A stretch of 64,000 bases of DNA from Glaciozyma antarctica PI12 (taxonomy: Eukaryota; Basidiomycota; Microbotryomycetes; Kriegeriales; Camptobasidiaceae), in assembly GCA_002917775.1 (NCBI GenBank), contig KZ627158.1:654578-718577 (forward strand). The letters are read 5' to 3'. The stretch's first letter is position 1. The number at the start of each line of letters is the position of its first letter. Both the position numbers and the translations under genes were made by a program. The notes beneath the pieces are model-generated. The model was not told the origin of the DNA. It worked only from the letters and a program-made list of their open reading frames with translations, and did no database searches. This document shows positions 33,396 to 44,479 of the stretch, one piece after another.

Positions 33396-35388
33396 ATGCT
33401 TCGTCTACGCGACTTGGCCCCACTCAAACCCCAGCAGCGAGCCATGTACGCCGGCCAACGGAGCAACGGGTCCTCAAAGGCGCTGCACTCCCTCGCAGGA
33501 GCACCAGCAGAAGTCACCCGCTACAACACTCAGACGTTCCACTCGTCCAAGTTCCCGCATAAGCTCTCCTTCTACGAATCACCCCCAGTCGAGGAGATCA
33601 CGCTCGAGGAGTTTGAGGAATGGGCACTGGACAGGCTACGAGGTACGGCGCAGTGCGACTTCTTCGTGGCGTAGGGCGAGAGCTGACGGCGGCGCGTGCA
33701 GTGCTCGCGGATATCGAGACGGCTTCGGCACGGAATCGCACGCCCAAGGACACGGCGGAGCAGGTGGGGGAACGACTCAAAAAGCACTTGCCTCTCTCGG
33801 GAGATCCTGCGAGGATGGAGGAGGTGAAGGCGGTCGAGAAGCAGCGGAAGAAGGACCAGTACTCGCACTTTGTTCTGAGGTTGGCGTTCTGCAGGTCGTG
33901 AGTTCGCGTGGCAGGCAAGGAGGTGGAGGAGAGCTAATACATGGGTGCAGGGAGGAGCTACGCGCGCGGTTTCTCAAGGCGGAGACGTCGCTGTTCAGGA
34001 TTCGCTGGGAGGCCGAGACGTCGACGGCGCGTAAGGAGTTTGTGGAGAGCTTGAACTTTGGCTGGGGAGTGGTACGTTTTCTATACCTTTGATAAAGTGA
34101 GGACGATCTGATGGAAGACGCACAGGTCACACCCGAGGAGAAGATCAAGTACAGGCATCAGCTCGCGACTGCGAACCCCTTTGGCGGAATCAAGGAGGAC
34201 AACATCGAGTTCGAGCCTTTCTTCAAGGTCAGCTCGTCTCCCTGTTCCTCTCGCCGAGACTAACGTATTCCTTCGATAGGTTCACTGGACGAAAGTGGCG
34301 GACCTCGTCAGCCAACGCAAGGTCTTCATCAGTGGCGGCCAGGCGTTCGTCCCCTCGAAAGAGGAGCTCTCCCTCGTCACCGCCGAGTTCTCCACCCGCC
34401 TCTCCCGTGCTCTCGAGGTCGGTCCTTTCCCCAGCATTACCGTGCTCGCCTGACGCGTCTCCGCAGCTCACCGCCAAAGCCCTTCCCCGCCTCGACGACG
34501 ACGAGCGGCTCCTTCCCATCCTCTCGCATCTCTCCATGGGCTTCATGGCCGGCATCACTTCCGAATATACGGTTCCGACGGGTGGAGACGGCGAGGAGCT
34601 CACGGCGGAGATGATTCCTGGGCTGAGCACGGCGAGCTTCCCGTTCTGCATGCGGACCTTGCAAGATGCGCTCAAGGGGAGTGGGCATCTAAAACACGAG
34701 GGGAGGCAGATGTACAACCTCTTCCTCAAGGTACGTCGCTGCAGTACGAGAGGAAGTGCGAGAACTGACCGTTCTTGCAGGGCATCGGTCTCTCGGTCGA
34801 CGAGGCGGTCATCTTCTGGCGCAAGTCGTTCTCAATGACGGACGACAAGTTCAACAAGGTCTGTTTCGGCCTCACCCCGTCTTTCCTCTACTGACGCCTC
34901 CGTGCGCAGGAGTACAAGTACAACATTCGCCACGGCTACGGCCTCGAAGGAAGTCGCAAAAACTACTCGCCAAAAACGTTCGCCACTCCCTCACCTTCCT
35001 CCTCGCATGCTCACTGATCTCGCACAGCTGCCAGCAAATCATCACCGGCAAATCTCCTGGACCCGGCGAAGTCCACGGCTGCCCCTTCCGCCACTTCTCC
35101 GAAGCGAACCTCTCCTCGGCCCTCGTATCAACCTACCACCTCTCCCCCGCCGACCTCAAGGACGTCCTAGGCTCCGTCAAGAACAAGCACTATCATCTGG
35201 CGTGCACGCGCGTGTTTGAGATCCAGCACGCGGCGTTTGGAGTCAACAAGGAAGATGGGATTGGGAACGGAGACAGTGTCGATCATCCGAACAGGTTCTA
35301 TGATCGGAGTAGGGTGGTGAGAAAGGAGGCTGTGGAGGAGGAGGAGAAGAAGGTCAAGGCGGAGGGGGTGAAGATGGACGTCGATTGA
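33396..35388 (+). CDS. PRI2: DNA primase large subunit (Fe-S)
   Basis: Pri2 with Pri1 makes RNA primers for DNA polymerase alpha. The start is the ATG at 33396 (MLRLRDLAPLKPQQRAMYAG). Family blocks: LSFYESPPVEEITLEEFEEW, SHFVLRLAFCRSEELR, RFLKAETSLFRIRW, ANPFGGIKEDNIEFEPFFKV, then VHWTKVADLVSQRKV and GFMAGITSEY. The four cluster cysteines are visible in order: SFPFCMRTLQDAL, SPKTCQQIITG, VHGCPFRHF and HYHLACTRVFEIQH. Other conserved parts are HEGRQMYNLFLKGIGLS and YKYNIRHGYGLEGSRKNYSP. The C-tail is Lys/Glu-rich. About nine introns, all in frame. It faces the GGT gene head to head across 131 bases and ends 117 bases from the convergent RecQ gene. The stop TGA is at 35386-35388. Confidence 0.93.
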
Positions 35389-35504
35389 GAGGGGGTTGTA
35401 GCGTGTACTCTAAGGTTGTCCTCGCATCGTCTTCTTCGTTTCGTTTCGAAATCGGCGGACTGCGAAGCACGAAGCTGGATTGCAAGGACCTGCCCTTCTC
35501 CAGC

Positions 35505-38500
35505 CTAATCATCAATCACAAGCACCTCTCCCCTCGTCTTGCTCCCTCCCACCCCCTTCGCTTCGCGCGAAGGGAACACCTGCCACCCCTCCCCATCAAC
35601 ATCGACGAGATCCTCGCTCCCAACATTCTCCTCCTCGCCCTCCTCGCCCTCCTCGCCCTCCTCCTCCTCATCCTTGCGCGACAGCCTTCTTCTTCCCCCT
35701 CCCCACCTCCCCACCTCTTCTTCTTCTTGACCCCCAGCCTTGCCCTCTCCACTCGCCTTCCGCTTCTTCGCAACAACCTGCATCCCCATCTCGAGCTTGA
35801 TTGGCGTACCATTCTTCGCGACCTCGTCAGGCTCGAGGCGAGAAAAGCGGACAGCTCGGGGCGTGAGCACGACGTAGGAGTTGACGGTGTAGGCGGCTGC
35901 GGAGAGGGCGAATCAGCGAGGTATCTGCGGCGGTGGGAGAGAGACGTACTGGCGTGGAATTCTTCGCGAAGGTAGTTTTCGAGGAGGAGATGGATGAGCA
36001 GGCGTTCGGCGTCCTGCGAGCGAAATCAGCCTAAGCTCGTTCTGGAGGAGCAAAGTGAGAAGCCTACCTCCTTCGGCAGCATCACCTTCCCTCCCGCCTC
36101 CTTGACGACATCGACCTTTCCCTTGCCCTTGCTCTTTCCCGCCTGCGTCGCGAACGATCCCCCTCCCAATCCTCGCACCAGGTCGACGGCTTGGTTCAGA
36201 GTCAACGTGGCGCCTTGCGAGGCTGCGGCGGAGAGGATGCGAAGAGCTCGGTAGGCGTGGAGCGAGACGTCGGTGGATGTGAAGGAGGACGGGTCGCGAA
36301 GGCACTGCGATGGTTCCCCATCAGCGGAGGGTCTAAAAGGGAAGAAGGGACGACGCACGTTGTCGCAGTGTCCGCACGGCTCGTCTGCGCTTTCGCCGTC
36401 CTCGAACGCTGCGCTGCTCGAGTGCGACGCGGTGAAGTAGCGGGAGAACGTGAGCTTGCGACACGTCTCGAAGTCTTCGGCGAATTTGATCATGTCGTAG
36501 ACTGTAGCTCGTCGTGAGGAGCGAATTAAGAAGCGCACAGTGAGGGGACGTACGCTTCTCCTTCCCGCCAGAGAAGAACGTGTCGTAGAGGAGGGTACTG
36601 AGGCGGCTGGCGTCTGCAGAGCGCCAGAAGATGACTGCAGAACGTGTTGAGCAAGCGAAGCAGATAGTAGGGGAGGAAGAAGCGTACCGCAGGCGGCGTC
36701 CGCGGCATCTCGACCTGCGCGACCCGACTCCTGGTAGAACCCTGAGAGAGAAATAGAGATAGAGAGCGAGTTAGCGTCCTTGCGAGAGGCATAAACATGG
36801 ATTCACACCTTCCAGCGACTTGCTCAGCGTGTGGTGAATAACGAATCGAACGTCGGGCCTGCGTGATCTCGTCAAGCAAGCCCACGAAGTTGTGCAGCAA
36901 GCAGGACTCACGCGTCAATCCCAAGCCCCTACGCGCATTATTAGCGTTAGCTGCCGCTCGCAAAGTGAAGAGGTTCGCGCACAAATGCCAACGTCGCGAC
37001 GACCACCTGAACACGCTTCTCTCGCCAACGCTTGTGGATGAAGACCTTCTGCTCGTCGTCGATCGAAGAGTGATCTTCAGGCGGGAAGGAGGTCAGCGAC
37101 GCAGCAGCGAGCCCGTGAGGAACGTTGCGCACAAACTGCCGTCTTGATCCTTCCCTCGCTCTGCTCGCTGAGGCCCTTCGCAACGTTCTCGGTGTCGGCG
37201 CGGCTGAGGCAGTAGACAATCCCGCACTCTCCATCGTGGTGCTTCGAGATGTAGTCGACCATGTCGCGAATCACTGTAGGGGCCGACGCGGATTTGTTGA
37301 CGACCGAGTAATGCAGGTTCGGGCGATACAAAGGTGAGCTGGAAGGAGGAGAAGGTCGTCAGCTGAGCTGAAAACGACGAGCTAAAAAGCGTACGTGAAG
37401 AGAATGGTGGAGTTTGGCGTCGCAGCATTCCCAGAAGAAGTCTTGCTCGGCATCTGATGGTCGACGATTTAATGGAGCTCTGCGGGAAGCAGAGAACGCG
37501 CTCGCACCATCAAGATCTTGAGGATATCGGTGACGACGTTTTGCGGAGCTGGAGAGACGAGAATGAGTGAAGATGACACAGCAAAGACGAAAGGGACGAA
37601 CCAGTCGCAGTCACGGCAGTGATGGGGACCTGAGGGAAGAGAGAGTGGAGCTTCCCGAGACCCAAGAACGCAGGCCGATCTGGCAATGTGCGTACCTCGT
37701 CAGCGAATCCTCAGGAATGGCGTGACGGCTTCTCACAGTCGTGTCCCTGCGAGGTCGTTAGCGGTCGATGGAACGACGGGAACGCGAGAGCTCACCAGAG
37801 TAGAGGTGCAGTGGGCTTCGTCGATCACGAAGCGTGACAGGTACCCCGCGTCGTAAGCCTTCTGAAGCGTCGACATCAACGTCTTGCTCTTCTCGATCCG
37901 TTCCGGCGTGACCTGTGACGAAAAGTGAGCGGGGGTCGAAGAGCCAGATAGAGCAGGAAAGCAGGAAGCGTACGTAGATGAGCTTGATCTCGCGTTCGTC
38001 GTCGTTCTGCTCTCGCTCAGCATTCGTGCGTGCTGCCTTGCCCTTGCCCTTCTTCGTCGCCTGGCTCCCTCCGCCGCTGATCATGCGCTGAAGAATCGCC
38101 TTCGAGTCGGCTTGAGACGTCGCAGCGTTGAGCATCTCGGCGCGAATTCCGCGAAGTCGAAGGTTGTAGCACTGGTCTTGCATGAGCGAAATTAGAGGTG
38201 TCACGACGAGAGTCGTCCCGCGAGCGAGGAGCGCCGGGAGGTGATAGATGAGGCTCTTGCCGCCGCCTGCATCAGAATGTCAGCTTGTAGCTCGGCGCAC
38301 CTCTGAATACTCCACGTACCTGTTGGCATCACGCAGACAAGCTCCCTCCCATCCACGCTCGCGTTGATCGCTGCCTCCTGGCACAGGCGAAACGCTTGAA
38401 TCCCGAAGACGCTCCTTGCGGTTTCGAGCGCTTTCGCAGACCATTCAAAAGAGCTCTTCGTGTAGTCGATTGAGCCCTTCTGCTTGACAGCGCCGCTGGT

Positions 38501-39131
38501 GGAGGGGAGAGGTGTGGGGGCCGAGGCAGTTTGTCGAGCTTTGAGCGAGGAGATGAGGGCGGTACGGTCGCGCTTGAGAGTCGAACGGAAGGATTGTAGC
38601 TTGCTGATCTGTGTATCCACGTCGAGGAGTTCGCGGTCGAGCTGCAGAGGGCTGGCGTCAGCTCCCCGTCGAGCAGCTACCTCGGCAGCTCTCCCGCCAA
38701 TCTCCCGCCAATCTCCCTGCTCGACTCACCTTGTCCAGCTCGTTCTGCTCATCCTGCAGCACTCCCTGCTCCTCCTCGTTCGTCACGAAGCCCTCTGCGA
38801 CCTCCAGCTCTCCCTCCTCCTCCGAGTCGTCGTCCAGCACGACAACGTCTCCTCCCCTCGGGTCCCTCCTCACCTCCCCGCTCGTACCAACAGCGGAAGA
38901 CCGGTGTGCAAGTAGCCCGTGCGCCTTGTGTGGTACCGCTATCGGAGAGTCGTAGAGGTCAGCGAGCCTAGCTTCCTCCTCCAGGACAGCTTCGTCGGCA
39001 GCTCCCCACTCGCCGTCCTCTTCCTCCTCCGCTCTCTGGATCTCGAAGCTAGGCGATGCGGCAGTGAATCGGAACGCCAGGTTGAAGTAGTTGGGCTGGA
39101 GGTGGGGGAAGAGGAGAGACCAGCGAAAAGT
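35505..39131 (-). CDS. RecQ-family DNA helicase (RECQL/Q1-like)
   Basis: This is an ATP-driven 3'-5' DNA helicase for recombination and fork repair. The N-terminal coil (LDRELLDVDTQISKLQSFRS) resembles human RECQL. Motifs: FEWSAKALETARSVFGIQAF, VCVMPTGGGKSLIYHLPALL (Walker A), [63 protein letters not shown] and YQESGRAGRD, then the zinc module CRKLTFSRYF and CGHCDNC, and an acidic tail. The loop after DEAHC reads TSTLGHDYRPAF instead of the usual -SQWGHDFRP-, and GHD-Y comes from a 10-nt microexon (37737-37746). The open frame runs back to a stop at 39132-39134, yet I see no in-frame ATG, so the 5' limit given is the frame limit. The stop TAG is at 35505-35507. Confidence 0.85.
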
Positions 39132-39254
39132 TCAAGTCACGTCGACGCGCGCGCTTTTCTGCGAGCTGAGCAGGTGGCGTTCAAGCGAGTGCGGATTCAG
39201 TTTCCTATTACCAGAGCCTACGTTGTACGAACAAGAGAGTATCAAATACGCGAA

Positions 39255-40740
39255 CTATGGCAGGGGAAGATGAAGACCAGCGCGAAGCTTCGCAGGCCTC
39301 CCTTCACCTGGTAGCGTTGCTGGCGACGAGGGAGGCGAGAAAGCTTCTTGCGGAAGAACCTTCGGCCTTCTCGACCCAAACAACCTCGAAACGAAAGACG
39401 CCTTCGTCGACGTCAACCCCATCGACAATTCTCCCGCCACGAACTCCCGACGTTTCGAGTCGTTCCGAACCAGCTTGCGAGGGTGCTTTCGAGCATCTCC
39501 CGTCGCAGCCGACTCCGTCTGCGGGTTTCCGTCGAAGCACATCGCATCAGCGATGAATGGCGGCGTAGAGGACGACCTCGAATTGTCGGAGTCCGGCAGA
39601 GTCTCTCGCCTTGACCCTGACGCCCGAACGAAGTCCACCGACCTACTTCGAAGGAGAGGATCGGCTCCATAACTTTGTTCCTCGTTCGTCCTCCGGTTGG
39701 CAAGATTGATTCGCGGGAAGGTGAAGGAATGGCGATAGGTGAGGAAGTTGGAGGCGCCTCGATCACCCTCCGGAGTTGTGTTCTCGGGGCGATAGAAAGG
39801 CTGTCCTTCGGCTTCGACGAGCTCTTCGATAGTAGAGGGAGGCTGGGGGGAAGGAGCGTGGTGGTAGTGGTACTGAGTGGGAGGTGAAGGTAGAGGGACG
39901 GCGAGGGGATCGTTCGCTGGACGAAGAGAGGGGGAGGGAGGGCGAGGAGGGGGAGGGCGAGGGCGAAAGGCTGGGAGTGTGGAGGGCGCGAATGAGTTAG
40001 GCTCGTAGATCGCCTCGATCTCTCTGCGGAGGAGTTCAGGTCAGCACAGCCCCTTGGTAATCCTCGCGGCAGTCGGCTTCGCACGCACTGTTTGATCATG
40101 AGCGTCTCCCAGCGAAAAGCCTCGGACACAGCCTCTGCGTACGACTGTGTCTTCCCCAGAAGGCTTAAAGCCCCAGGGAATTCGAGGAAGCACCTGCTCG
40201 ACAGGTCAGCTCCTCAGATCAACTCGGGATTGAGTCCACTCCGCCAACGTGCTCACCGAATGAAAGCTTGCCGCATCCTGTAGTCCTCCCAGATCCCGGC
40301 ACGCTCAAAGAGAAGCTCTACCTCCGACAACAAGTCCTTGACCAGCTCCCGACGCCTCCCTTTGTCCCTAAATCCCCTCAGATCCAACGCGTTCTGAGCT
40401 GCGCTTCGAGCTAGTCTGCACCCGAAAAAGATTAGCAACGAGGCTCCTTGTAGCACTAAAGAGATCTAGCGTACCTCTGCCGGTGCAGCGACTGGAATTG
40501 GGTACGAAGCAACCCCATCCCATTCGCGAACGTCGAGCGCTGCTGCTCCGGCGCCCGCAGGAACACCGCGCTCGCTTGTCCCTCCAGCGCAAGCAAAATC
40601 ACGTCGCTCGCTTCTCGCGCGTGTTGAGGTATCCCAACGACGCGCAGGTAGGCGGCCAGCTGAGCCTCCCACGCGGTGAAGTCTGCTGAGAGGCGGCCGG
40701 AGAAGCGCGGGAGGGACAGGCCCTCAGTCAAATCGTCCAT
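39255..40740 (-). CDS. Gag-like domain protein, stand-alone spliced gene (LTR-retrotransposon kin, looks whole)
   Basis: The ATG at 40738-40740 opens a protein of about 435 residues that reads to a TAG at 39255-39257 through three ordinary host-type introns. The N-terminal ~165 residues look like a retrotransposon Gag capsid domain: GLSLPRFSGRLSADFTAWEA, then helices such as EASDVILLALEGQASAVFL and KDLLSEVELLFERAGIWEDY. The rest is Pro/Ser-rich and then polar, with no zinc knuckle. No protease, reverse transcriptase, integrase or LTR was seen nearby. It looks whole, with no breaks seen. The host-type introns and lack of other parts suggest an old, domesticated Gag. Remote likeness by eye only, so the family call is tentative. 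Confidence 0.55.
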
Positions 40741-41082
40741 GGATATGGTCGTTGCCAGGGAGAGGCGCACGACCCATTCGAGCTATGGAAGTTGTCTGGA
40801 GAGGAGGAGGTTCGGGAGGAGTTATTGAAAGGGGGCTCGAGCTTCTGATCGAGGAGGGGAAGTCGTTCCGGTCTGCTCCTCACATTTTTTGCAAGCAGGA
40901 GGGAAACAAGAAAGCGAAGCAGAAGCAGAGGATGAAATAGACGTCAGGGAGAAGAAAGAAAGAACCCGGCGCCTCCAAAATTGACCATGACCATCATGCG
41001 AAGGTGAACGAGGTGCGGTAGAGTTGGTCTGGTCGTCCGTTACAATGTCCCGCCATAGATCCTCCAAATGTAATTTAATTTC
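40741..41082. promoter_or_regulatory. Gap upstream of the Gag-like gene
   Basis: This 342-base gap holds an A/G-rich plus-strand block (about 40900-40970) and the AT-rich segment AAATGTAATTTAATTTC near 41066-41082. It is probably the promoter of the Gag-like gene. No gene is seen. Confidence 0.3.
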
Positions 41083-41650
41083 TCACATCACCATCCCCAC
41101 CGCTTGAGCGAAATCAGGCAAGTCCACCGTCCGCCTCGGTCGGCGAAGATGAACCACCTCGTCGCGTCCGTACTTCTCCAGCGACGGCATCGACCGACCA
41201 AACTCCCTTCGACTCCCACGCTTCATAAACCGACGTGTGTCGAGCTCGTTGAGAGAAGACACTTGAGCAAGCCTGCGTTGAAAGGTGGCGGACAGAAGGG
41301 TGGCGGTCCGCAGAGTAGCGAGAGAGCGGCGCGCCACGATGAAGCAGTCCCTTCGTTCTTTTGGCCAGTCTGAGAGATAGCTCCTACTCAGCGCCCAGCT
41401 TAAGAAGCTCCAGCGGGGAGAGTCTGAGGAGAGATTCCTTGTCGAAGAAAGACAGCGAGACGCCGCTCGCCACGGCGTTCCGGATTCGGCCAAGACGCAG
41501 GAGCAGCAGTCGTCGAGAGCACGCAGGCAGCTGGTCGGTCTTCTTGACGAGCGTAGCGCAGGAGGTGAGCAGGAGGAGAGCAGCGCCCTGCGAAGAAAGT
41601 ACTACATAGTAGAGCTGCAAAAGTAGCACCGCCCGTGTTGACTTTCGCCC
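41083..41650 (-). pseudogene. Unassigned coding-like stretch without a start codon
   Basis: Two minus-strand stretches with coding-like GC-rich third positions lie back to back in different frames. The upstream one (about 41384-41629) includes LLLLRLGRIRNAVASGVSLS and LLRLSPLELLKLGA, which faintly recalls an F-box helix. The downstream one (41083-about 41400) includes ARRSLATLRTATLLSATF and LEKYGRDEVVHLRRPRR and ends at a TGA at 41083-41085. No in-frame ATG is seen for the upstream stretch. It may be a decayed gene, a gene whose first exon overlaps the divergent gene at 41760, or chance. It sits just upstream of the Gag-like gene on the same strand; any relation is unknown. Confidence 0.3.
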
Positions 41651-41759
41651 GCGGGGCTGCTCCTGCCCTTCCCCTTCGGCCTGCTCCCTACCTCAGAGGA
41701 ACCGCGAAAGAATCTCTTCCTCCTCCCCAACCCGCCTCTCCTCCCGATCAGCAAAGCGA

Positions 41760-43806
41760 ATGGCTCAAAGCCCCGCCTCGGACGCCTACAGCGACGACGA
41801 AGCTCCCACCCGCCGAGGCCGCTCGCGCTCCGCTGCTCAAGACTCCCTCCCCGCTTCTCCTGGTCGCGCACGGAAGGGCAAAGGCGTTGTGCGACCGGTT
41901 GCCCGAGCGAGAGGAGCCGGTCTCAGCAGAGGAGCCAGCATGGAGGTTGACGGGCTCGACGCGCCTACGCCTGGAGGATCAGCGTTGGAGGAAGACGAGG
42001 AGGAGGAGGAGCCGGTTGAGCTAGACGAGGACGAATTGGATCCCATCAACTCGGGAGCGGTTACGCCCGCTGTGGTAGTGAAGAAGTCGTCGCAGTTTAC
42101 GAAGAGGAAGGAAACCAAGGCGAGTAGCGGTGGCGCGAGGACTGCAGCAGGATGGATGGGAGCTGACAGGATTCATTGTGGTGCAGACGATCAAGGGCCA
42201 GACGTACACGATCATTGACGACGAGATTACGCTCGAGGACGACGCGCGAGGCGAGGCCAAGATTGATGCGGACGGCAACTTGCTGGGAGGTGCGCACGGT
42301 TTGCTCCAGAGCCTGTCGCAATCTAGCTGACACCTTGCACGCAGGCCGCAAGTTCAAGCTCGCAACCTTCACCTCCCCCGTCCGCAAGAACCCCAACAAG
42401 CACTACATGCTCTCCATCGACGCCGCGCGTGCAGCAGGCTTCCGCGACTCGCTCTACTTCTTCCGGCGGAACCCTCTCATCCACAAGCTCAGCTGTAGTC
42501 AACCGGAGAAGGATCGCCTCATCGAACTCGGCAAGCTGAGCGGGAACCTCAAGAGTCGCGCGGTCACGATGGTGTCGGCGAGGAACTGCTTCAAGGTGAT
42601 GGGAGCTGCGTTTGTGTTGAGTACGTCCACGTTGGGCCCGTTCGATGAGCGCCCAACTAATCTCACCTCTTTCCAGACGGGAAATACGTTTTTTGACGAC
42701 TACTGTGCGCATACGAATCGCCTACTCGCCCGTCTAGACCGTCGCTGACTCTACCCTCTTCCACAGACGAGGACAAGGCGATCGCAGCAGGCCACAAGCC
42801 CGGAGAGCCCGCCTGGATCGAGACGTACGACCCTGAGAAGGACACGGGCACGCTCGCCTCCGCCAAAGGTCCCGCTCCCGCCGGCGCGACTGGAACCGGA
42901 CTCAACACTCTCCTCGGCCACTCGGGCAAGCCACGACCACTGCACCAGCAGCCCGACCTTCGCGGAGGACCCGCGCCGCGCGACGACTACATCACGAGCC
43001 AGGTCGGCGGAGGGATGCATGCGGTGTTTGGAGGGAACGGGCTGCAGCCGTTTGGGAAGACGTGGGACGCCGCAGCGAAGAAGGCGAAACCGCCTGCGCA
43101 CCTCACGCCGGAGAACTGGATGAGCGAGTACGCGAAGAGCGTTGCGGAGGCGAATCGGGAGCTGGGAGTCGTAAGGAAGATGAACGTTGGGCAGGTGCAA
43201 GTGGGCCTCGGAGTCGTCGAGCGATATGTGGATATGTGGATCGAGGTGGAGGAGGAGGACGAGGTTGTCGAGCCGGTCGAAGGAGCGGCAGCAGTAGCGA
43301 TGGACGTCGACGGCGTCGCTTCGACGAGCACAGGACTCGAAACCGGCACTCCCATTCCCCTCGACTCTCTCGCACCCCATCCCCTGGCCGCCAATCTCCT
43401 CAAAGACGACAGCGCCGCCCCCTCCCCTGCCGCCCTCGCCTCTCCCGCACCAGGCTTCAGCCGCGCCGGCTCCCCAGCCAAGAAGCGCAAACTCAAGGTC
43501 TACAACCCTATTCGAGGCATCTACGAACCCGAGACGAACGTCCCGCACGTCTTTGCGTCGACGCAGCCTACGCGTTCGAGCACCGAGCTCGTCGACCTCG
43601 TACCGCACGTCTTCGAGGACGACGAGGAGGAGGTCAAGCTGGATGAGGAGAGGAGCAAGAGGAGGAAGTTGGAGGAGGGAGCGGCCAAAGTGGGCGTGGC
43701 GAGCGTCGAGTACGTCGTCGACGATAGTGCGCTGGGGCAGATGGAGGCGCTGCTGCCGGGGATCTGGGACTTTCGGCCGATGGAGTTGAGACGGGAGCAA
43801 TGGTGA
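41760..43806 (+). CDS. Chromatin-remodelling complex subunit, RSC7/SWP82 family
   Basis: RSC7 and SWP82 are accessory subunits of the RSC and SWI/SNF remodellers. The start is the ATG at 41760 (MAQSPASDAYSDDEAP). An acidic N-terminus leads to TIKGQTYTIIDDEITLEDD and then the family core: GRKFKLATFTSPVRKNPNKH, YMLSIDAARAAGFRDSLYFF, RRNPLIHKLSCSQPEKDRLI and SRAVTMVSARNCFKVMGAAF. At 42689-42694 a run of six T makes the frame end in TGA right after KYVF. With one T fewer the protein reads on as DDYYEDKAIAAGHKPGEPAW, the expected continuation. The C-half has the RSC7-type YNPIRGIYEPETNVPHVF and an acidic tail ending in MELRREQW. The stop is at 43804-43806. Confidence 0.8.
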
Positions 43807-44479
43807 TGGTGAAATTGTTGATTCATGCTTGCCTGCCGTTCGAGGCGTTCGCTGGTCCTCGTTGTGAGGTGGAGAGCAAGCGAATCGAGTTGGTCCCCGC
43901 TTTCGCTCAACTCGCTCAGCGTTCTTACTGGACGATCGTCGCGAGTTGATGCCTGTCGATAGCTGTCGATCCACAATGCAACCAAGTAGAACCAAGTCCG
44001 TGGGTCAGAGGCCAAGAAGGTCGAGCCAGGTCGAACCGTGGCAGAGATCGTAGGTCCGAGGAAGTGAATAGCTGGAATTTCGTCCTTGCGCGTCGCTAAA
44101 GGTGGTTCCCGGTGCTCGCAAAGGGGGGCTATATAGGATCTGGACCTGCCCCAGCGGTATACAGGCGAAGGTAAAGGGGGAGAAACAACCCGTGGAGACG
44201 CGTCTCGAAGTGAAGGAAGCTGCCACGGATTGTAGATGATCTTCGCAAAGTGCTCTAATTATCGTTTTTCTTGCACTTCTTTTGTATCAGCGCTTCCACG
44301 CCTTGCTGTTCCTCCTCTCCCTTGCAGGAGGAAAGCGGTTGCGCCCACCCAGTCACCGTCCCATCCCCAGGCCTCTCCCAGCGAGCGACAGCCCGAAGTC
44401 AAAGTTCCTCCTCTCACGACGTGCGTCAACCTCACTCCCGTCCCTCCCTCGCTCAACCTTCCTCTCCAACGGTCGAACC
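43807..44479. promoter_or_regulatory. Intergenic: promoter and leader of serine-rich protein gene
   Basis: These 673 bases hold no gene that I can support. A TATA-like CTATATAGG lies near 44129-44137 on the plus strand. The last 150 bases are pyrimidine-rich, as in leaders of this genome. The long minus-strand open frame running through here from the gene before is an antisense shadow. Confidence 0.35.

Noticed and set aside
33265-33423. Upstream extension of the GGT protein to 33423
   Set aside because: It would start with GTG and overlap the PRI2 start; the ATG at 33264 gives a normal signal-anchor protein.
42751-43995. Long minus-strand open frame (414 codons) opposite the RSC7-like gene
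   Set aside because: It lies antisense to clear RSC7-family coding sequence, has low-complexity Arg/Leu-rich content and needs no splicing only because of GC-rich codon bias. It is a shadow.
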